Shown here one piece after another: positions 1 to 8,740 of a stretch of 64,000 nt of DNA (the stretch's first letter is position 1; the number at the start of each line of letters is the position of its first letter). Under the pieces are notes generated by a model. That model was not told where the DNA came from, did no database searches, and saw only the letters and a list, made by a program, of their open reading frames with translations. Source of the stretch: Gordonia amarae NBRC 15530. GTDB taxonomy: Bacteria; Actinomycetota; Actinomycetes; Mycobacteriales; Mycobacteriaceae. The stretch covers positions 1-64,000 of the forward strand of contig NZ_BAED01000076.1 in NCBI RefSeq assembly GCF_000241345.1, given 5' to 3'. A program made the translations under genes and the position numbers.

Positions 1-180
1 GGAAGAGATGAGAGCGGCGGTTGAGATCGCCGACATGGGAAGAGATGAGAGCGGCGGTTGAGATCGCCGACATGGGAAGAGATGAGAGCGGCGGTTGAGA
101 TCGCCGACATGGGAAGAGATGAGAGCGGCGGTTGAGATCGCCGACATGGGAAGAGATGAGAGCGGCGGTTGAGATCGCCG
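1..180. repeat. 37-bp tandem direct repeat, four full copies and a partial fifth
   Basis: Identical 37-bp units start at 1, 38, 75, 112 and 149; the last is cut to 32 bp. Each unit starts GGAAGAGATGAG and ends CGCCGACATG. There are no spacers. The array ends 5 bp before the stop codon of the serine integrase and runs off the left edge, so the true copy number is unknown. The minus strand stays open through the array in all frames because 37 is not a multiple of 3. The function is unknown; it may be part of the integrated element or an assembly-sensitive minisatellite. Confidence 0.9.
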
Positions 181-185
181 TCGTC

Positions 186-1919
186 CTACACCGCCGAATC
201 GCCCTCGTCAGGATCTCCCTGCGTCCAATGGATCTGCGCTAGCACCACAGGCAACGACTCCTCCGCGCGCTTCAAAACCGGATCATCGACGGACCATGCC
301 CAGCCGCCCCGCGCCTTCAGCTCGGCGGCCGATGCCACCCACCCCGGCAGCGCCCCAGACTCCAAATTCGGCTGCCCCATGTTGATATCGAACGAATCGA
401 TCCGCGTCCGACCGCCCTCGGTGCTCGACAACCACGTCGCCCGTATCTCGTGTTCTCGCAGCCACGCCGTCCGCGTCGCCGAGTCCGATCTTTCCCACCA
501 CGCCCGCACGGTCTCACCGGTGCCCTCGTACCGCCACGACGGAGCCTCGACGGGCCGGGCGCGCAACTCCTCCTGCCGCTCCGTCAGCGCCGCGATGCGC
601 GCGTCCAGCCGTTCACGCTGCGGCGTGCCGCGCCTGAACGCCCCCGTACCGAGTTGGTCGGTGAGATCCGCCAACAGCTCGTCGACCTCAGCCAGCTCGC
701 TGCGCGAATCGCTGCCGCTGAACCACGTTCTCACCATCCGCTCCATCGAGCCAAGCCGATCCAGGACGTGCGCCTCGACCTCGTGGTCGGCCCAGTCGAG
801 CGGCACGCTCCTGTTGTCGCACGGACCGAGCGCCCCGGCCGCACCCGAACGGTCTTGGGCGTAGGCGCACCGGTACCGCGGCTTACGGCCCGGTCCGCCC
901 TTGAGCCGATACGCCGGTCGCCCGCACGCGCCGCAGAACAGCACCTGCAGGAGCAGGCCCGACTGCACCGTCGCGGTCCGATCGACCTCGCGCGACCGCA
1001 GCGCCGCGCCGACCCGGTCGAACACCGCCCTCGTCAAGATCGGCTCGGCCCGCACCACCGGAGCCCCCGTCTCGTCGGTGACGACGAACTCGGGGCCCAA
1101 GATCCGCTGCCCCTTGGCGTCACGCTGGATCTCCCCCTTCGCGTCGAGCACGGGGTCGCGCGTAATTACTTGTCCCAGAAGGGTTCTCGATAGCAGCGAC
1201 TCCTTCATTCGCTGACTCGACCACGCATACCCTTTGACCTCCCGTCCCTTGACCTGGGCGAATCGGTCTTTGGGCGTCAGCACGCCGCGCTTGGTCAGGT
1301 CGGCGGCGATCGGCCGCAGCCGTTCGCCGGCCAGGACGCGCTCGGCGACCTCGTGGATGACCTCGACCTGCACCGGATCTTGAACGAGGCGCCAGACCTT
1401 GTCGTCGCCGCGCTCGGGCACGTACCCCCACGGTGGCACCCCGCCGCGCCATTTTCCCGACCGGATGTTGTGCGTCGACGCCGAGGCGTTGCGGGCCGAG
1501 ATCGCCTCAAGTTCCATTTCCGCTGTCTTCGCCACGAGCATCGCGACGATGTCGCCAAATGGCGCGGTCAGGTCCAGGAACGCCTCGGTGGCCGACACGA
1601 TCGCGACGTCGTGCTCCTGTCCCCAACGGATCACGTCGGCGAGGTCGAGCAGCCGACGAACCAGGCGGTCCATCCTGTACATCACCAGCACGTCGAACTC
1701 GTTGTGCCTGTTGGCCAGCCACGGACCCAGCTTCGGGCGCGTGAAAGGTGTTGTGGCACCGGCACTTACATCGAGATCGTCGGCGACGCCGACCACGTCG
1801 TAGCCGCGGTCATCGCACAGTTTGCGGCACGCCTCCAGCTGGCGCTCCGGCGATGTGGTCGCGTCGGTGACCCGCGACAGTCGGACGACGATCAGCGCCC
1901 TCGGCCTCGATTTCCCCAT
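186..1919 (-). CDS. int: Large serine recombinase (Bxb1-like phage integrase)
   Basis: This 577-residue protein is a site-specific DNA integrase of the large serine recombinase group. The N-terminal resolvase domain (about 1-150) has the catalytic serine at about residue 15 in VVRLSRVTD, then SPERQLE and the arginine motif YRMDRLVRR. A recombinase domain follows (about 160-290). A zinc ribbon near 325-370 has FCGACG and later cysteines, followed by a charged helical C-terminal part with ELAEVDELLADLTDQ. Recalled Bxb1 integrase has the same landmarks (SRVTDATTSPERQLE, LVRAEPILTR, LDARIAAL), and the resemblance is strong along the whole length. The start lies about 35 bp from a truncated DUF4244 gene, as expected for an integrase gene next to its attachment site. 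The rest of the element, if any, lies left of the window. Confidence 0.93.
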   Translation of the reverse strand: MGKSRPRALIVVRLSRVTDATTSPERQLEACRKLCDDRGYDVVGVADDLDVSAGATTPFTRPKLGPWLANRHNEFDVLVMYRMDRLVRRLLDLADVIRWGQEHDVAIVSATEAFLDLTAPFGDIVAMLVAKTAEMELEAISARNASASTHNIRSGKWRGGVPPWGYVPERGDDKVWRLVQDPVQVEVIHEVAERVLAGERLRPIAADLTKRGVLTPKDRFAQVKGREVKGYAWSSQRMKESLLSRTLLGQVITRDPVLDAKGEIQRDAKGQRILGPEFVVTDETGAPVVRAEPILTRAVFDRVGAALRSREVDRTATVQSGLLLQVLFCGACGRPAYRLKGGPGRKPRYRCAYAQDRSGAAGALGPCDNRSVPLDWADHEVEAHVLDRLGSMERMVRTWFSGSDSRSELAEVDELLADLTDQLGTGAFRRGTPQRERLDARIAALTERQEELRARPVEAPSWRYEGTGETVRAWWERSDSATRTAWLREHEIRATWLSSTEGGRTRIDSFDINMGQPNLESGALPGWVASAAELKARGGWAWSVDDPVLKRAEESLPVVLAQIHWTQGDPDEGDSAV

Positions 1920-1960
1920 GTTGGATCATCCTACATGGGCATGAATAACGACTTACTGAG
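1920..1960. mobile_element. attL/R (putative): Probable attachment-site junction (attL/attR) of the integrated element
   Basis: Between the integrase start codon and the first codon still recognisable as DUF4244 (Thr-Glu-Tyr-Ala at 1955-1966) lie about 35 bp of unrelated sequence. An in-frame TAA at 1946-1948 closes the pilin frame upstream. This is what a chromosome/element hybrid site for a serine integrase would look like. The exact crossover dinucleotide cannot be fixed without the other end or an empty site. Confidence 0.6.
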
Positions 1961-2086
1961 TACGCCATCGGCACCGTGGCCGCCGCCGCGTTCGGGGCGC
2001 TGCTGTACACGGTGGTGACCGGGGACTCGATCACCAGCGCGCTCAGCGGCATCATCAGCAAAGCGCTGAGCACCTCGGTCGGCTGA
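1955..2086 (+). pseudogene. 5'-truncated DUF4244 (Flp-pilin-like) gene
   Basis: The frame reads TEYAIGTVAAAAFGALLYTV and continues to KALSTSVG before TGA. This is the C-terminal two thirds of the short actinobacterial DUF4244 family (Rv3656c-like), the proposed pilin of the tight-adherence (Tad/Flp) apparatus. Family members normally begin with a leader ending in a glycine-methionine, then STAEYA or similar. Here everything before TEYA is replaced by integrase-side sequence, and an in-frame stop lies 9 bp upstream. The stop overlaps the start of the following TadE-like gene by one base, as in an intact operon. The 5' half is presumably beyond the left edge, across the integrated element. Confidence 0.8.
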
Positions 2087-2463
2087 TGCGCACCGATCTC
2101 GTCACCGACGAGTCCGGAATGGCCACAGTGGAAGGCGCTTTCGTCATCGCCGCCATCGTCACCGTACTCATCGTGTCGGTGGGCGCCGTCACCGCAACGA
2201 TCGCTCAGATCCGCTGCACCGACGCCGCGCGGGAGGTCGCCCGGCTGACCGCCTCCGGTGACACGTCGGCGGTGTCGGTGGGCAAGCAGGTCGCGGGCGG
2301 TTCGGCGTCGGTGGAGGTCTCGGAGGGCACCGACCTGATCGAGGCCACCGTGAGCATGGGCGTCCGGCTGCTGCCCGGCCTGCGCGTGTCCGCCCGGGCC
2401 GTGGCGGTGCCCGAACCCGACGGACTCGGGCAGGTGCAGTTCGCGCCCGGGGTGGGCCGGTGA
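2086..2463 (+). CDS. TadE-like pilus-assembly protein (Rv3655c-like)
   Basis: This 125-residue protein has one N-terminal hydrophobic helix (about 15-40) preceded by ESGMATVEGAF, the typical glycine-methionine/threonine-glutamate pattern of TadE-like pseudopilins. The remainder is a short extracytoplasmic domain. Its ATG overlaps the stop of the truncated DUF4244 gene, and its own stop overlaps the next gene. It therefore belongs to the tad cluster (pilin, TadE, TadE-like) seen at Rv3656c-Rv3654c. Its role is probably minor pilin or assembly. With the pilin gene broken, any operon promoter upstream of the element is separated from this gene. Confidence 0.82.
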   Translation: MRTDLVTDESGMATVEGAFVIAAIVTVLIVSVGAVTATIAQIRCTDAAREVARLTASGDTSAVSVGKQVAGGSASVEVSEGTDLIEATVSMGVRLLPGLRVSARAVAVPEPDGLGQVQFAPGVGR

Positions 2464-2828
2464 CCGGCCGGTTCGCAGCCGACGAGGACGGTTTCGCGAC
2501 GCTGCTCGGCGCGTTCGTGATCGCCGCGATCGTCGCCGTCGCCGCCGGGGTCTGCTATCTGGGCGCGGCGACGGTGGCCCGCCACCGCGCCCAGTCGAGC
2601 GCCGACCTGGCCGCGTTGGCGGCAGCAACCGAGCATGTCGCCGGCGGCGACGGCTGCACGGCGGCAACGGCACTCGCCGAAAGGCAGGACCCGCCCGCCA
2701 CCGTCGCCGACTGCCGGATCACCGACCCCGACGTGTCGGTGACCGTCGAGGTCCCGGTCCACCTGGGTGCGGTCGGACTGCGCACGGCGTCGGCGACGGC
2801 GCGCGCCGGACCGGCCGGAACGGGGTGA
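2460..2828 (+). CDS. Rv3654c-like TadE-type membrane protein
   Basis: This 122-residue protein starts at a GTG inside the end of the preceding gene (overlap GTGA). It has DEDGFATLLGAFVIAA followed by a single membrane helix (about 14-38), the features of the protein found beside a helicase in many actinobacteria and often named helicase/secretion-neighbourhood TadE-like protein. Residues after the helix include ARHRAQSSADLAALAAA, typical of the family. It is the last gene of the tad cluster and is followed by a strong hairpin. In this genome four transport and regulation genes, an amidase and a hypothetical gene separate it from the helicase. Confidence 0.8.
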   Translation: MTGRFAADEDGFATLLGAFVIAAIVAVAAGVCYLGAATVARHRAQSSADLAALAAATEHVAGGDGCTAATALAERQDPPATVADCRITDPDVSVTVEVPVHLGAVGLRTASATARAGPAGTG

Positions 2829-2839
2829 ACACAACGGAA

Positions 2840-2876
2840 CGGCGCCCGCACCTTCGTGTCGAAAGTGCGGGCGCCG
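2840..2876. terminator. Bidirectional hairpin between convergent genes
   Basis: A perfect 12-bp stem (CGGCGCCCGCAC at 2840-2851 with its complement at 2865-2876) extends inward by four more pairs after one mismatch. It sits between the end of the TadE-like gene (+) and the end of the MFS gene (-), so it can terminate both. There is no long T tract, as is usual in actinobacteria. Confidence 0.8.
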
Positions 2877-2895
2877 AACCGGATCGGTGCTGCGG

Positions 2896-4629
2896 CTACT
2901 TGGGCGGTTCCTGTCCCGACAGTGCCGCCAGCTCGCGTTCGACGGCGGCCGCGTGTGCGTCGGCGTCGGCCTTGGCCTTGCGCGGGTCCCACCGGCCGGT
3001 CATCACGAAGATGAAGGGGATGAACAGGATCTGGGCGATCAGGCAGATCCACCACCACCGCTGCCACTGGTGCGGGCTGTCCTTCTGGGCCTTCTGCACG
3101 TCGGCGGCGTGCTCACCCAGGTAGGCCAGGTCCTCGGCCGGCACGGGTTCGGTGGACAGCTGCTGCAACCGGGCTGCCGCCGACGCCGGATCGGTGGCCA
3201 GGCCCGCCTTGATGAGCTGACCCACGGCCGCCGCACCGGCGGTGGCATCCGTCGGGTTCTTGGTCAGCGCGGCCAGCGTCGCCGGTTCGACCGCGCTGAT
3301 GGTCTTGATCTGGTCCGGGTACTGCTCGGCGATCTCACTGACCTTGGTGCCCTTGTCGATGAGTGTCGAGGTGGCGGGCACCGCGAACACCAGCGCGAGC
3401 AGCGACAGGCACACGACGGTGCGGACGGTGTAGCCGTAGACGGCCAGGCCGGTCGCGGTGGCCGCAGGGTTGCGTTCTTCCACGGTCTCGGTGAAGGCGG
3501 CCATCCACGCGCAGTACGACATGCCCGAGCCGAGTGCGATCAGCACCAGCACCCAGGCCAGCGTGTAGTAGCCGGTGTCCTGCTGGGTCGTGAGCGTCGC
3601 GAAGATCGCGACACCGACCATCGAGATGACCGTGCCCAGGAACATCAGCGGCTTACGCACGCGGATCTTGTCGGAGAAGATGCCGGCGATCAGCAACGCG
3701 AGGGCGTTGGTGATCCAGTACCAGTTCGCCAGGGAGTTGCCGCGCTGCTCGGTGTACCCGAAGTTCGTCGCGAAGTACACCACGAAGAAGCCGACCGCGA
3801 TGTAGTAGAACAGCAGGAACAGGCTGATACCGACGGCCGGGCCGATGATGTTCAGGTGGGCCATCTGCTTCCAGTGATTCTGGGCGGCGGCCTCGGTGTC
3901 GATACCGCGGGCCTTGGCCTCGATGAGCGCCTGATCTTCCAGGTCCACCATCAACTGATCCCGTAGACTGGGCGACAGTTCCTTGAGCCCGAGCATCGCC
4001 AGCACGGCCACGATCAGACCCACAGTGCCGCACACATAGAACTGGAACCGCCAGTTCGGGTGGGCGTCAAGGGTGTTGCTGGAGACCAGGGTCACCACCA
4101 GGCTGCCCAGCACCGGGCCCATCGTCCAGAACGCCATCGCCGACGCGCGGCCGACCTGCGGCGAGAAGTCGCGGACCAGGGCGGGCGTGGCCACCAGGAT
4201 GAGGCCCTCGACGATGCTGAGCGCTCCGAAGGCGATGGTGTACGTCAGGGTGTTGGGCGCGTGCGGCAGAGCGAAGAGCACCAGCAGGCCGGTGATGAAC
4301 AGGCCGCCGACGACGAGATTCGCCCGGCCCCAGCGATCGGCCAGGCCCGCGACCAGAGACGCGAACGCGCCGAGCAGGTTACCGATGATCGAGACCGTCA
4401 CGAACATGGTGAAGCCCATGTCGTAGTCGGCGATGATGTGCGTCGCCACCGCGCCCGGGATGTAGAGCTCGTAGTACAGGACAATAGTGGCCAGCACCGT
4501 CAGGGCGAGATACCGATAGCGTGCCGACGTCGGTGGATAGTGGGGGAGTTGGCGGTCCCACAGTCCGCCCAATCCTTTACCGGCAGATGACGCTGCCGGG
4601 CCGGTGGGTTCGGCAATGATCTGTGCCAT
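2896..4629 (-). CDS. MFS transporter with a large loop before its last helix
   Basis: This 577-residue protein is an integral membrane major facilitator superfamily permease with 12 predicted helices. The cytoplasmic loop 2-3 motif is AGLADRWGRANLVVGG, and a second DKIRVRKPLMFLG-type motif follows the middle loop. An unusual stretch of about 100 residues, rich in Ala, Thr and Asp, separates helix 11 from the final helix (near WWWICLIAQILFIPFIF). The C-terminal tail is charged. The substrate is unknown. It lies downstream of two LysR regulators and an amidase on the same strand, which suggests uptake of a compound connected with amide metabolism; this is inference. Confidence 0.85.
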   Translation of the reverse strand: MAQIIAEPTGPAASSAGKGLGGLWDRQLPHYPPTSARYRYLALTVLATIVLYYELYIPGAVATHIIADYDMGFTMFVTVSIIGNLLGAFASLVAGLADRWGRANLVVGGLFITGLLVLFALPHAPNTLTYTIAFGALSIVEGLILVATPALVRDFSPQVGRASAMAFWTMGPVLGSLVVTLVSSNTLDAHPNWRFQFYVCGTVGLIVAVLAMLGLKELSPSLRDQLMVDLEDQALIEAKARGIDTEAAAQNHWKQMAHLNIIGPAVGISLFLLFYYIAVGFFVVYFATNFGYTEQRGNSLANWYWITNALALLIAGIFSDKIRVRKPLMFLGTVISMVGVAIFATLTTQQDTGYYTLAWVLVLIALGSGMSYCAWMAAFTETVEERNPAATATGLAVYGYTVRTVVCLSLLALVFAVPATSTLIDKGTKVSEIAEQYPDQIKTISAVEPATLAALTKNPTDATAGAAAVGQLIKAGLATDPASAAARLQQLSTEPVPAEDLAYLGEHAADVQKAQKDSPHQWQRWWWICLIAQILFIPFIFVMTGRWDPRKAKADADAHAAAVERELAALSGQEPPK

Positions 4630-4847
4630 TCGGCCTCCTCATCGCGGGTATCCGACATCGGTCCGCAGGGGCCGGACCGCATCGAGCCACGGGCGTATGT
4701 GTCCGTTGCCGGTTCAGCATGGTGGACCACCCCGCAACTTGCGGGCGGTTTGAAACCTGACCGGAAGGGCAGTCACCTATGGCAGCGATAGGGAACAGAA
4801 GGATTGATACACGTGCTAAGAAGTGGTATAAGTCACAATCCCGACGG

Positions 4848-5714
4848 TCACAGCGCGCCGCGGATGATTGCCACGAAGGCCTGCCCGGCCGGCGACAGTG
4901 TGGCCTCGTCGAACGCGATCACCAGCGGATACGCGAACCGGGGCGAGGCGGTGTAGACGTCGACGGCGTCGCCCGCGGTCTCGGCCACCGCGCGTTCCAT
5001 GACGGTGCCGCCCATGCCCGCCCGGACCATCGCCAGGCGCGTCTCGGGGTGATCGGTGATCGCCGCCACCGGAGGCCCGCCCGACCCGCGCGGCATGGCC
5101 GTCGAGATCTCGTTGGCGATCGTGTAGCGCGCCGACGCCAGCGTCATCGGTACCGGCGGCAGGTCGCTCAGCGGAATCGGTTCGGCCGGAACATCCGTGC
5201 CGGCCGGATACACGACGACATACTCCTGCTCGCCGATCTCGACCTGCGTCAGCCGGTCACCGGCCGTCCGGGGGGTGCACACCACGAACTCGCAATGTCC
5301 CTCGGCGATCATCGAGTCGACCTCGCTCTCGGCGTCGAGTAGGCCGAGTCGTACCGGGACGCTCGGATGCGCGACGCAGAACTCGGCCAGCAGGTCGGTG
5401 AGCTGCCCCGAGACGGTCGCAGGGAACGCCAGGATGTCCAGGCGCCCGGCGAGGCCACCGCCCGACCCCTGAAGCTGGCCCACCATCCGGACATCGCGTA
5501 ACAGCTGACGGGCCGGGCCGATCAGTCTGCGGCCCGCCGCCGTGGGCACCATGCCGCGGCCGACCCGATGGAACAGTGGGATGCCCAGTTCACGCTCCAG
5601 GGTGCGCAGCGCCTGGGACACCGTGGGTTCGGAAATGCCCAGTGCCGTGGCGGCTCCGCTGACCCCCTGATTGTCGACGACGGCCAGGAAGTATTCCGTC
5701 TGTCGGATCTCCAT
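4848..5714 (-). CDS. LysR-family transcriptional regulator
   Basis: This 288-residue protein has an N-terminal winged helix-turn-helix (1-60: EIRQTEYFLAVVDNQGVSGA, then LGISEPTVSQALRTLE) and a C-terminal substrate-binding-like effector domain starting near residue 90. Its length is normal for the family. Only 7 bp separate it from a second LysR gene upstream, so the two are probably co-transcribed. The MFS transporter lies 218 bp downstream on the same strand and is a candidate target. The effector is not known. Confidence 0.9.
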   Translation of the reverse strand: MEIRQTEYFLAVVDNQGVSGAATALGISEPTVSQALRTLERELGIPLFHRVGRGMVPTAAGRRLIGPARQLLRDVRMVGQLQGSGGGLAGRLDILAFPATVSGQLTDLLAEFCVAHPSVPVRLGLLDAESEVDSMIAEGHCEFVVCTPRTAGDRLTQVEIGEQEYVVVYPAGTDVPAEPIPLSDLPPVPMTLASARYTIANEISTAMPRGSGGPPVAAITDHPETRLAMVRAGMGGTVMERAVAETAGDAVDVYTASPRFAYPLVIAFDEATLSPAGQAFVAIIRGAL

Positions 5715-5721
5715 GCGCCGC

Positions 5722-6615
5722 TTACCTTTCCGTTTTCGAGATCGTCGCGGTGGGCCGGTCGACGGCTGCGGCGACGAATGCCGCCGCCGCCGGCGACAAC
5801 GCGCTCGGCCGGGTCACCAGCCCCCACCGCCGGCGCAGCGGCGGATCCAGCGTGAGGACCCGGGCGCCCGGGAGTTGTTGTGCGGCAAGCCCGCGCGGGA
5901 GCACCGTCGCCCCGACGCCGCGGTTGACCAGGGCCCAGATCGCCGGCGGGTGGGCGCAGTCGACGACCACGTTCTTCGCGTCGGTGCCGATCATGTCCGC
6001 GAGCAGTGCCTTGGTGGTGCGGTCGCCGTGGTCGATCACCAGCGGCAGTGACCGGACCCGCTCGCGCGGCACCGGCCCGGTGAGGCCGGCGAGCAGTTCC
6101 GGAGCCGCCGCCAGGACGAGTTCCTGTGTGCCGACCGGTATTTCGGTGAACTTCTGCTGCTCGTCGGACATTTCGGCCACCCCGATCTCCGCCTCGCCGG
6201 CCCGCAACGCCGCGGTTACCCCGGCCGGTGCGGCGACGTCGACGACCCGCACCCACAGTGACGGGTAGCGCTCCCGGAACCGCGTGACCACCGGCACCAG
6301 CGGATCGATCCGGAAATCGGCTGCGACAGCGATATCCACGCCACCCGCCTGCAGTTCCCGCACCTGCGCCACCGCCGACTTGGCCTGCTCGACGTCGGCG
6401 AGGATGCGCCGCGCCGCGATCTCGAACCGGCGGCCCGCCGCGGTGAGTTCGCACCGCCCGCCGACGCGGTCGAACAGGACCGTTCCCAGCCGGTTCTCCA
6501 GCGTGTGCACCGCCTGGTTCAGCGACGGCTGCGACACGTACAGGACCTGCGCGGCCTTGGCGACCGTGCCGTGGTCGACGATCGTCACGAAGTACCGAAC
6601 GAGGTAAAGCTCCAC
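5722..6615 (-). CDS. LysR-family transcriptional regulator
   Basis: This 297-residue protein has the LysR DNA-binding domain at 1-60 (ELYLVRYFVTIVDHGTVAKA, QVLYVSQPSLNQAVHTLE) and a periplasmic-binding-protein-like effector domain (about 90-290). It is clearly different in sequence from the LysR just downstream, so the pair looks like two specialised regulators and not a recent duplication. It lies 35 bp downstream of an amidase gene on the same strand. Tandem LysR genes next to an amidase and a transporter suggest local control of a small catabolic operon. Confidence 0.9.
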   Translation of the reverse strand: MELYLVRYFVTIVDHGTVAKAAQVLYVSQPSLNQAVHTLENRLGTVLFDRVGGRCELTAAGRRFEIAARRILADVEQAKSAVAQVRELQAGGVDIAVAADFRIDPLVPVVTRFRERYPSLWVRVVDVAAPAGVTAALRAGEAEIGVAEMSDEQQKFTEIPVGTQELVLAAAPELLAGLTGPVPRERVRSLPLVIDHGDRTTKALLADMIGTDAKNVVVDCAHPPAIWALVNRGVGATVLPRGLAAQQLPGARVLTLDPPLRRRWGLVTRPSALSPAAAAFVAAAVDRPTATISKTER

Positions 6616-6650
6616 ACGGCGATCCTAGTGACCTCGCCGGTGGCGGTGGG

Positions 6651-8150
6651 TCATACGGCGACGTCGATGTACCGGTGAGCCCAGGGCGCGGCCTGTTCGA
6701 GTTGCGCGGCCAGCGTGAGGAGGCCGCCGTCCGAACCCAGCGCGCCGACGAACTGCACGCCCAGTGGCAGACCGCCGCCGGAATTGCCCGCTTCGGTCCA
6801 GTACAGGGGTACGTTGATCGCGGGGCGGCCGGTGAGGTTGGCCAGCTGGGTGTATGGGACCCAACCGAGATTTTGTTCGACGAGGTCGTCGATCATGCCC
6901 GTCCGGGTGACGATCGAGCCGCCGTGAACCTTCGCCATAATCCGCGAAACCGATTGCAGCAGTGGTGGTGTGGAGATCTCGCCGATCCTCAGCGGGGGCT
7001 TGGCCAGGGTCGGGGTGAGGAAGTAGTCGTAGGTGTCGTGGAAGGCGGACAGCGACTTCACGTAATCATTGACTCGTTCGAAGGCGGAGAACGCGGCGAC
7101 GACGCCCGCGCTGCGGCCGAGTTCGGCGGCGGCGAGGGTATCCGCCTCGAAGTCCTTGTCGCCCGCGCCCGTCCGGCGGCGCGCGTCATCGACCTGGGAG
7201 GCGAGAGACGCGAACCAGATGGTGAGAAAGTCCCGGGACAAGGCGGCGTCGTCGTACGGCGGGTCGATCTCTTCGACGATGTGCCCGAGGTCGGTGAGGA
7301 TCCCGGCGGCGTGCTCCACCGCCGCCAGTGCCTCCGGATGCACGGTGGGTGTCAGCGCGGACTTCGCCGAGAATCCAATGCGGAGTGTGCCTGGGGGAGT
7401 GGCGATCTGGGACGTGAACGGGGTGTCGGGCGTCGGGGTGGTATACACCGACGACGGGGTGGGGCCGACGATGGCGTCGTACAGTCCGGCCGCGTCGCGC
7501 ACCGTGCGGGAGACGACGCCCTGCACGGCCATCCCGAACATCTGCTCCCCTCCCGCCGGGCCGAACGGGGACAGCCCACGGGTCGGTTTCAGTCCGACGA
7601 GGCCGTTGCACGCCGAGGGAATCCGGATCGAACCACCGCCGTCGTTGGCGCCCGCGGCGGGAACGACACCGGCGGCCACCGCCGCGCCCGAACCGCCCGA
7701 CGAACCTCCCGGCGTGTGGCCCGGATCCCACGGATTGCGGGCGGGGCCGAACAGTGTGGACTCGGTGATCCCCTTCGCCCCGAACTCCGGGGTGTTGGTC
7801 TTGCCGAAGATCACCAGGCCGGCGTCGAGGAAACGCCGGGTGACGTGCGCGTGTTCTGCGGCGGGAAGTTTCGACAACGAGCGCGAACCGCACGAGGTCG
7901 GATGCCCCTGGTAGTCCTGGGCGAGATCCTTGATCAGGAAGGGCACTCCGGCGAACGGGCCGCTCAAACTCGGATCGGCGGCCTGGGCGTCGGCCTCGTC
8001 GATGGCGGCGACGATCGCGTTGAGGGCCGGATTGACGTCGGCCGCTCGGCGTCGGGCGAGTGTCAGAAGCTCGACCGCCGTCACCTGTTTCTCGGCGACG
8101 AGCCTTGCCAGCTCGGTGGCATCGGACGCACGGTATTCATCGAGATTCAT
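6651..8150 (-). CDS. Amidase (amidase-signature family)
   Basis: This 499-residue enzyme hydrolyses carboxamides to acid and ammonia using a Ser-cisSer-Lys triad. The lysine is at about residue 74 (FLIKDLAQD), the glycine/serine stretch HTPGGSSGGSGAA is at about 145-157, and the nucleophilic serine is in DGGGSIRIPSA (about 174). The start at MNLDEYRASD gives the normal family length; the frame is open upstream, but that stretch is arginine/proline-rich and unlike protein. The usual DTGGS is DGGGS here, a conservative change next to the nucleophile. The substrate is unknown. It is followed by two LysR genes and a transporter. Confidence 0.9.
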   Translation of the reverse strand: MNLDEYRASDATELARLVAEKQVTAVELLTLARRRAADVNPALNAIVAAIDEADAQAADPSLSGPFAGVPFLIKDLAQDYQGHPTSCGSRSLSKLPAAEHAHVTRRFLDAGLVIFGKTNTPEFGAKGITESTLFGPARNPWDPGHTPGGSSGGSGAAVAAGVVPAAGANDGGGSIRIPSACNGLVGLKPTRGLSPFGPAGGEQMFGMAVQGVVSRTVRDAAGLYDAIVGPTPSSVYTTPTPDTPFTSQIATPPGTLRIGFSAKSALTPTVHPEALAAVEHAAGILTDLGHIVEEIDPPYDDAALSRDFLTIWFASLASQVDDARRRTGAGDKDFEADTLAAAELGRSAGVVAAFSAFERVNDYVKSLSAFHDTYDYFLTPTLAKPPLRIGEISTPPLLQSVSRIMAKVHGGSIVTRTGMIDDLVEQNLGWVPYTQLANLTGRPAINVPLYWTEAGNSGGGLPLGVQFVGALGSDGGLLTLAAQLEQAAPWAHRYIDVAV

Positions 8151-8191
8151 CGCACCAGGGTAGGACGGTGACCGGCCGGCCGTCCCCGCCT

Positions 8192-8740
8192 TCAGCCGAT
8201 GCGGTCGGCGTCCTCGTCGACGACGATCCGCCGCGGATATACCCGGCGCGACTGCATCGGGGTGAACCACAGCTGCCCGAACCGGGTGGTGGTGTCGCCG
8301 CGGTAGGCCAGGCTGTACTCGCGGCCGACGGTGGCGATGGGGATGAATGGTTCGACAGCCCGCACGAACGCGGACCAGTGGATGAGCTCGCCCTCGGTGA
8401 GGAATCCACCCGCCACGGCCTGATGCTCGCCGGCGTCGTGGACGGCGAGGTACACATCGCCGAGTGCCGGACTGAGCCGCGGCCCCACGATGGCGCTCTG
8501 CAGATACCACTGCGCGGTGGACACGACGGTGCGGTCGAGGCGGGCGTCGCACCACGCGTAGTGGATGTCGAGGGCGTCGAGGGCCTCGTCCTCGGTGGCG
8601 AAAACGTCCAGCTCACCGATAGTCGACGGCAGGGTGTCGGTGTTGGTGGTGGGCCGGGCGAGAAGGAAGAACACCTGCTGACGGGTGGTGATCAGCCGCG
8701 CCGAATCGACCGGCGGCGACGCCTCGGATTCGTCGTACAT
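8192..8740 (-). CDS. Hypothetical protein, 182 residues
   Basis: No family recognised. The protein is soluble, with no signal or membrane helix, and rich in Thr, Val and acidic residues. It contains DIHYAWCDARLDRTVVSTAQ and ends with a basic/acidic tail (RRVYPRRIVVDEDADRIG). It lies 41 bp upstream of the amidase on the same strand and may be co-transcribed with it. Codon use and GC content resemble the neighbours, which supports a real gene. Confidence 0.6.
   Translation of the reverse strand: MYDESEASPPVDSARLITTRQQVFFLLARPTTNTDTLPSTIGELDVFATEDEALDALDIHYAWCDARLDRTVVSTAQWYLQSAIVGPRLSPALGDVYLAVHDAGEHQAVAGGFLTEGELIHWSAFVRAVEPFIPIATVGREYSLAYRGDTTTRFGQLWFTPMQSRRVYPRRIVVDEDADRIG

Noticed and set aside
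1..180. CRISPR array
   Set aside because: The 37-bp units are directly adjacent with no spacers, and no cas genes are present.
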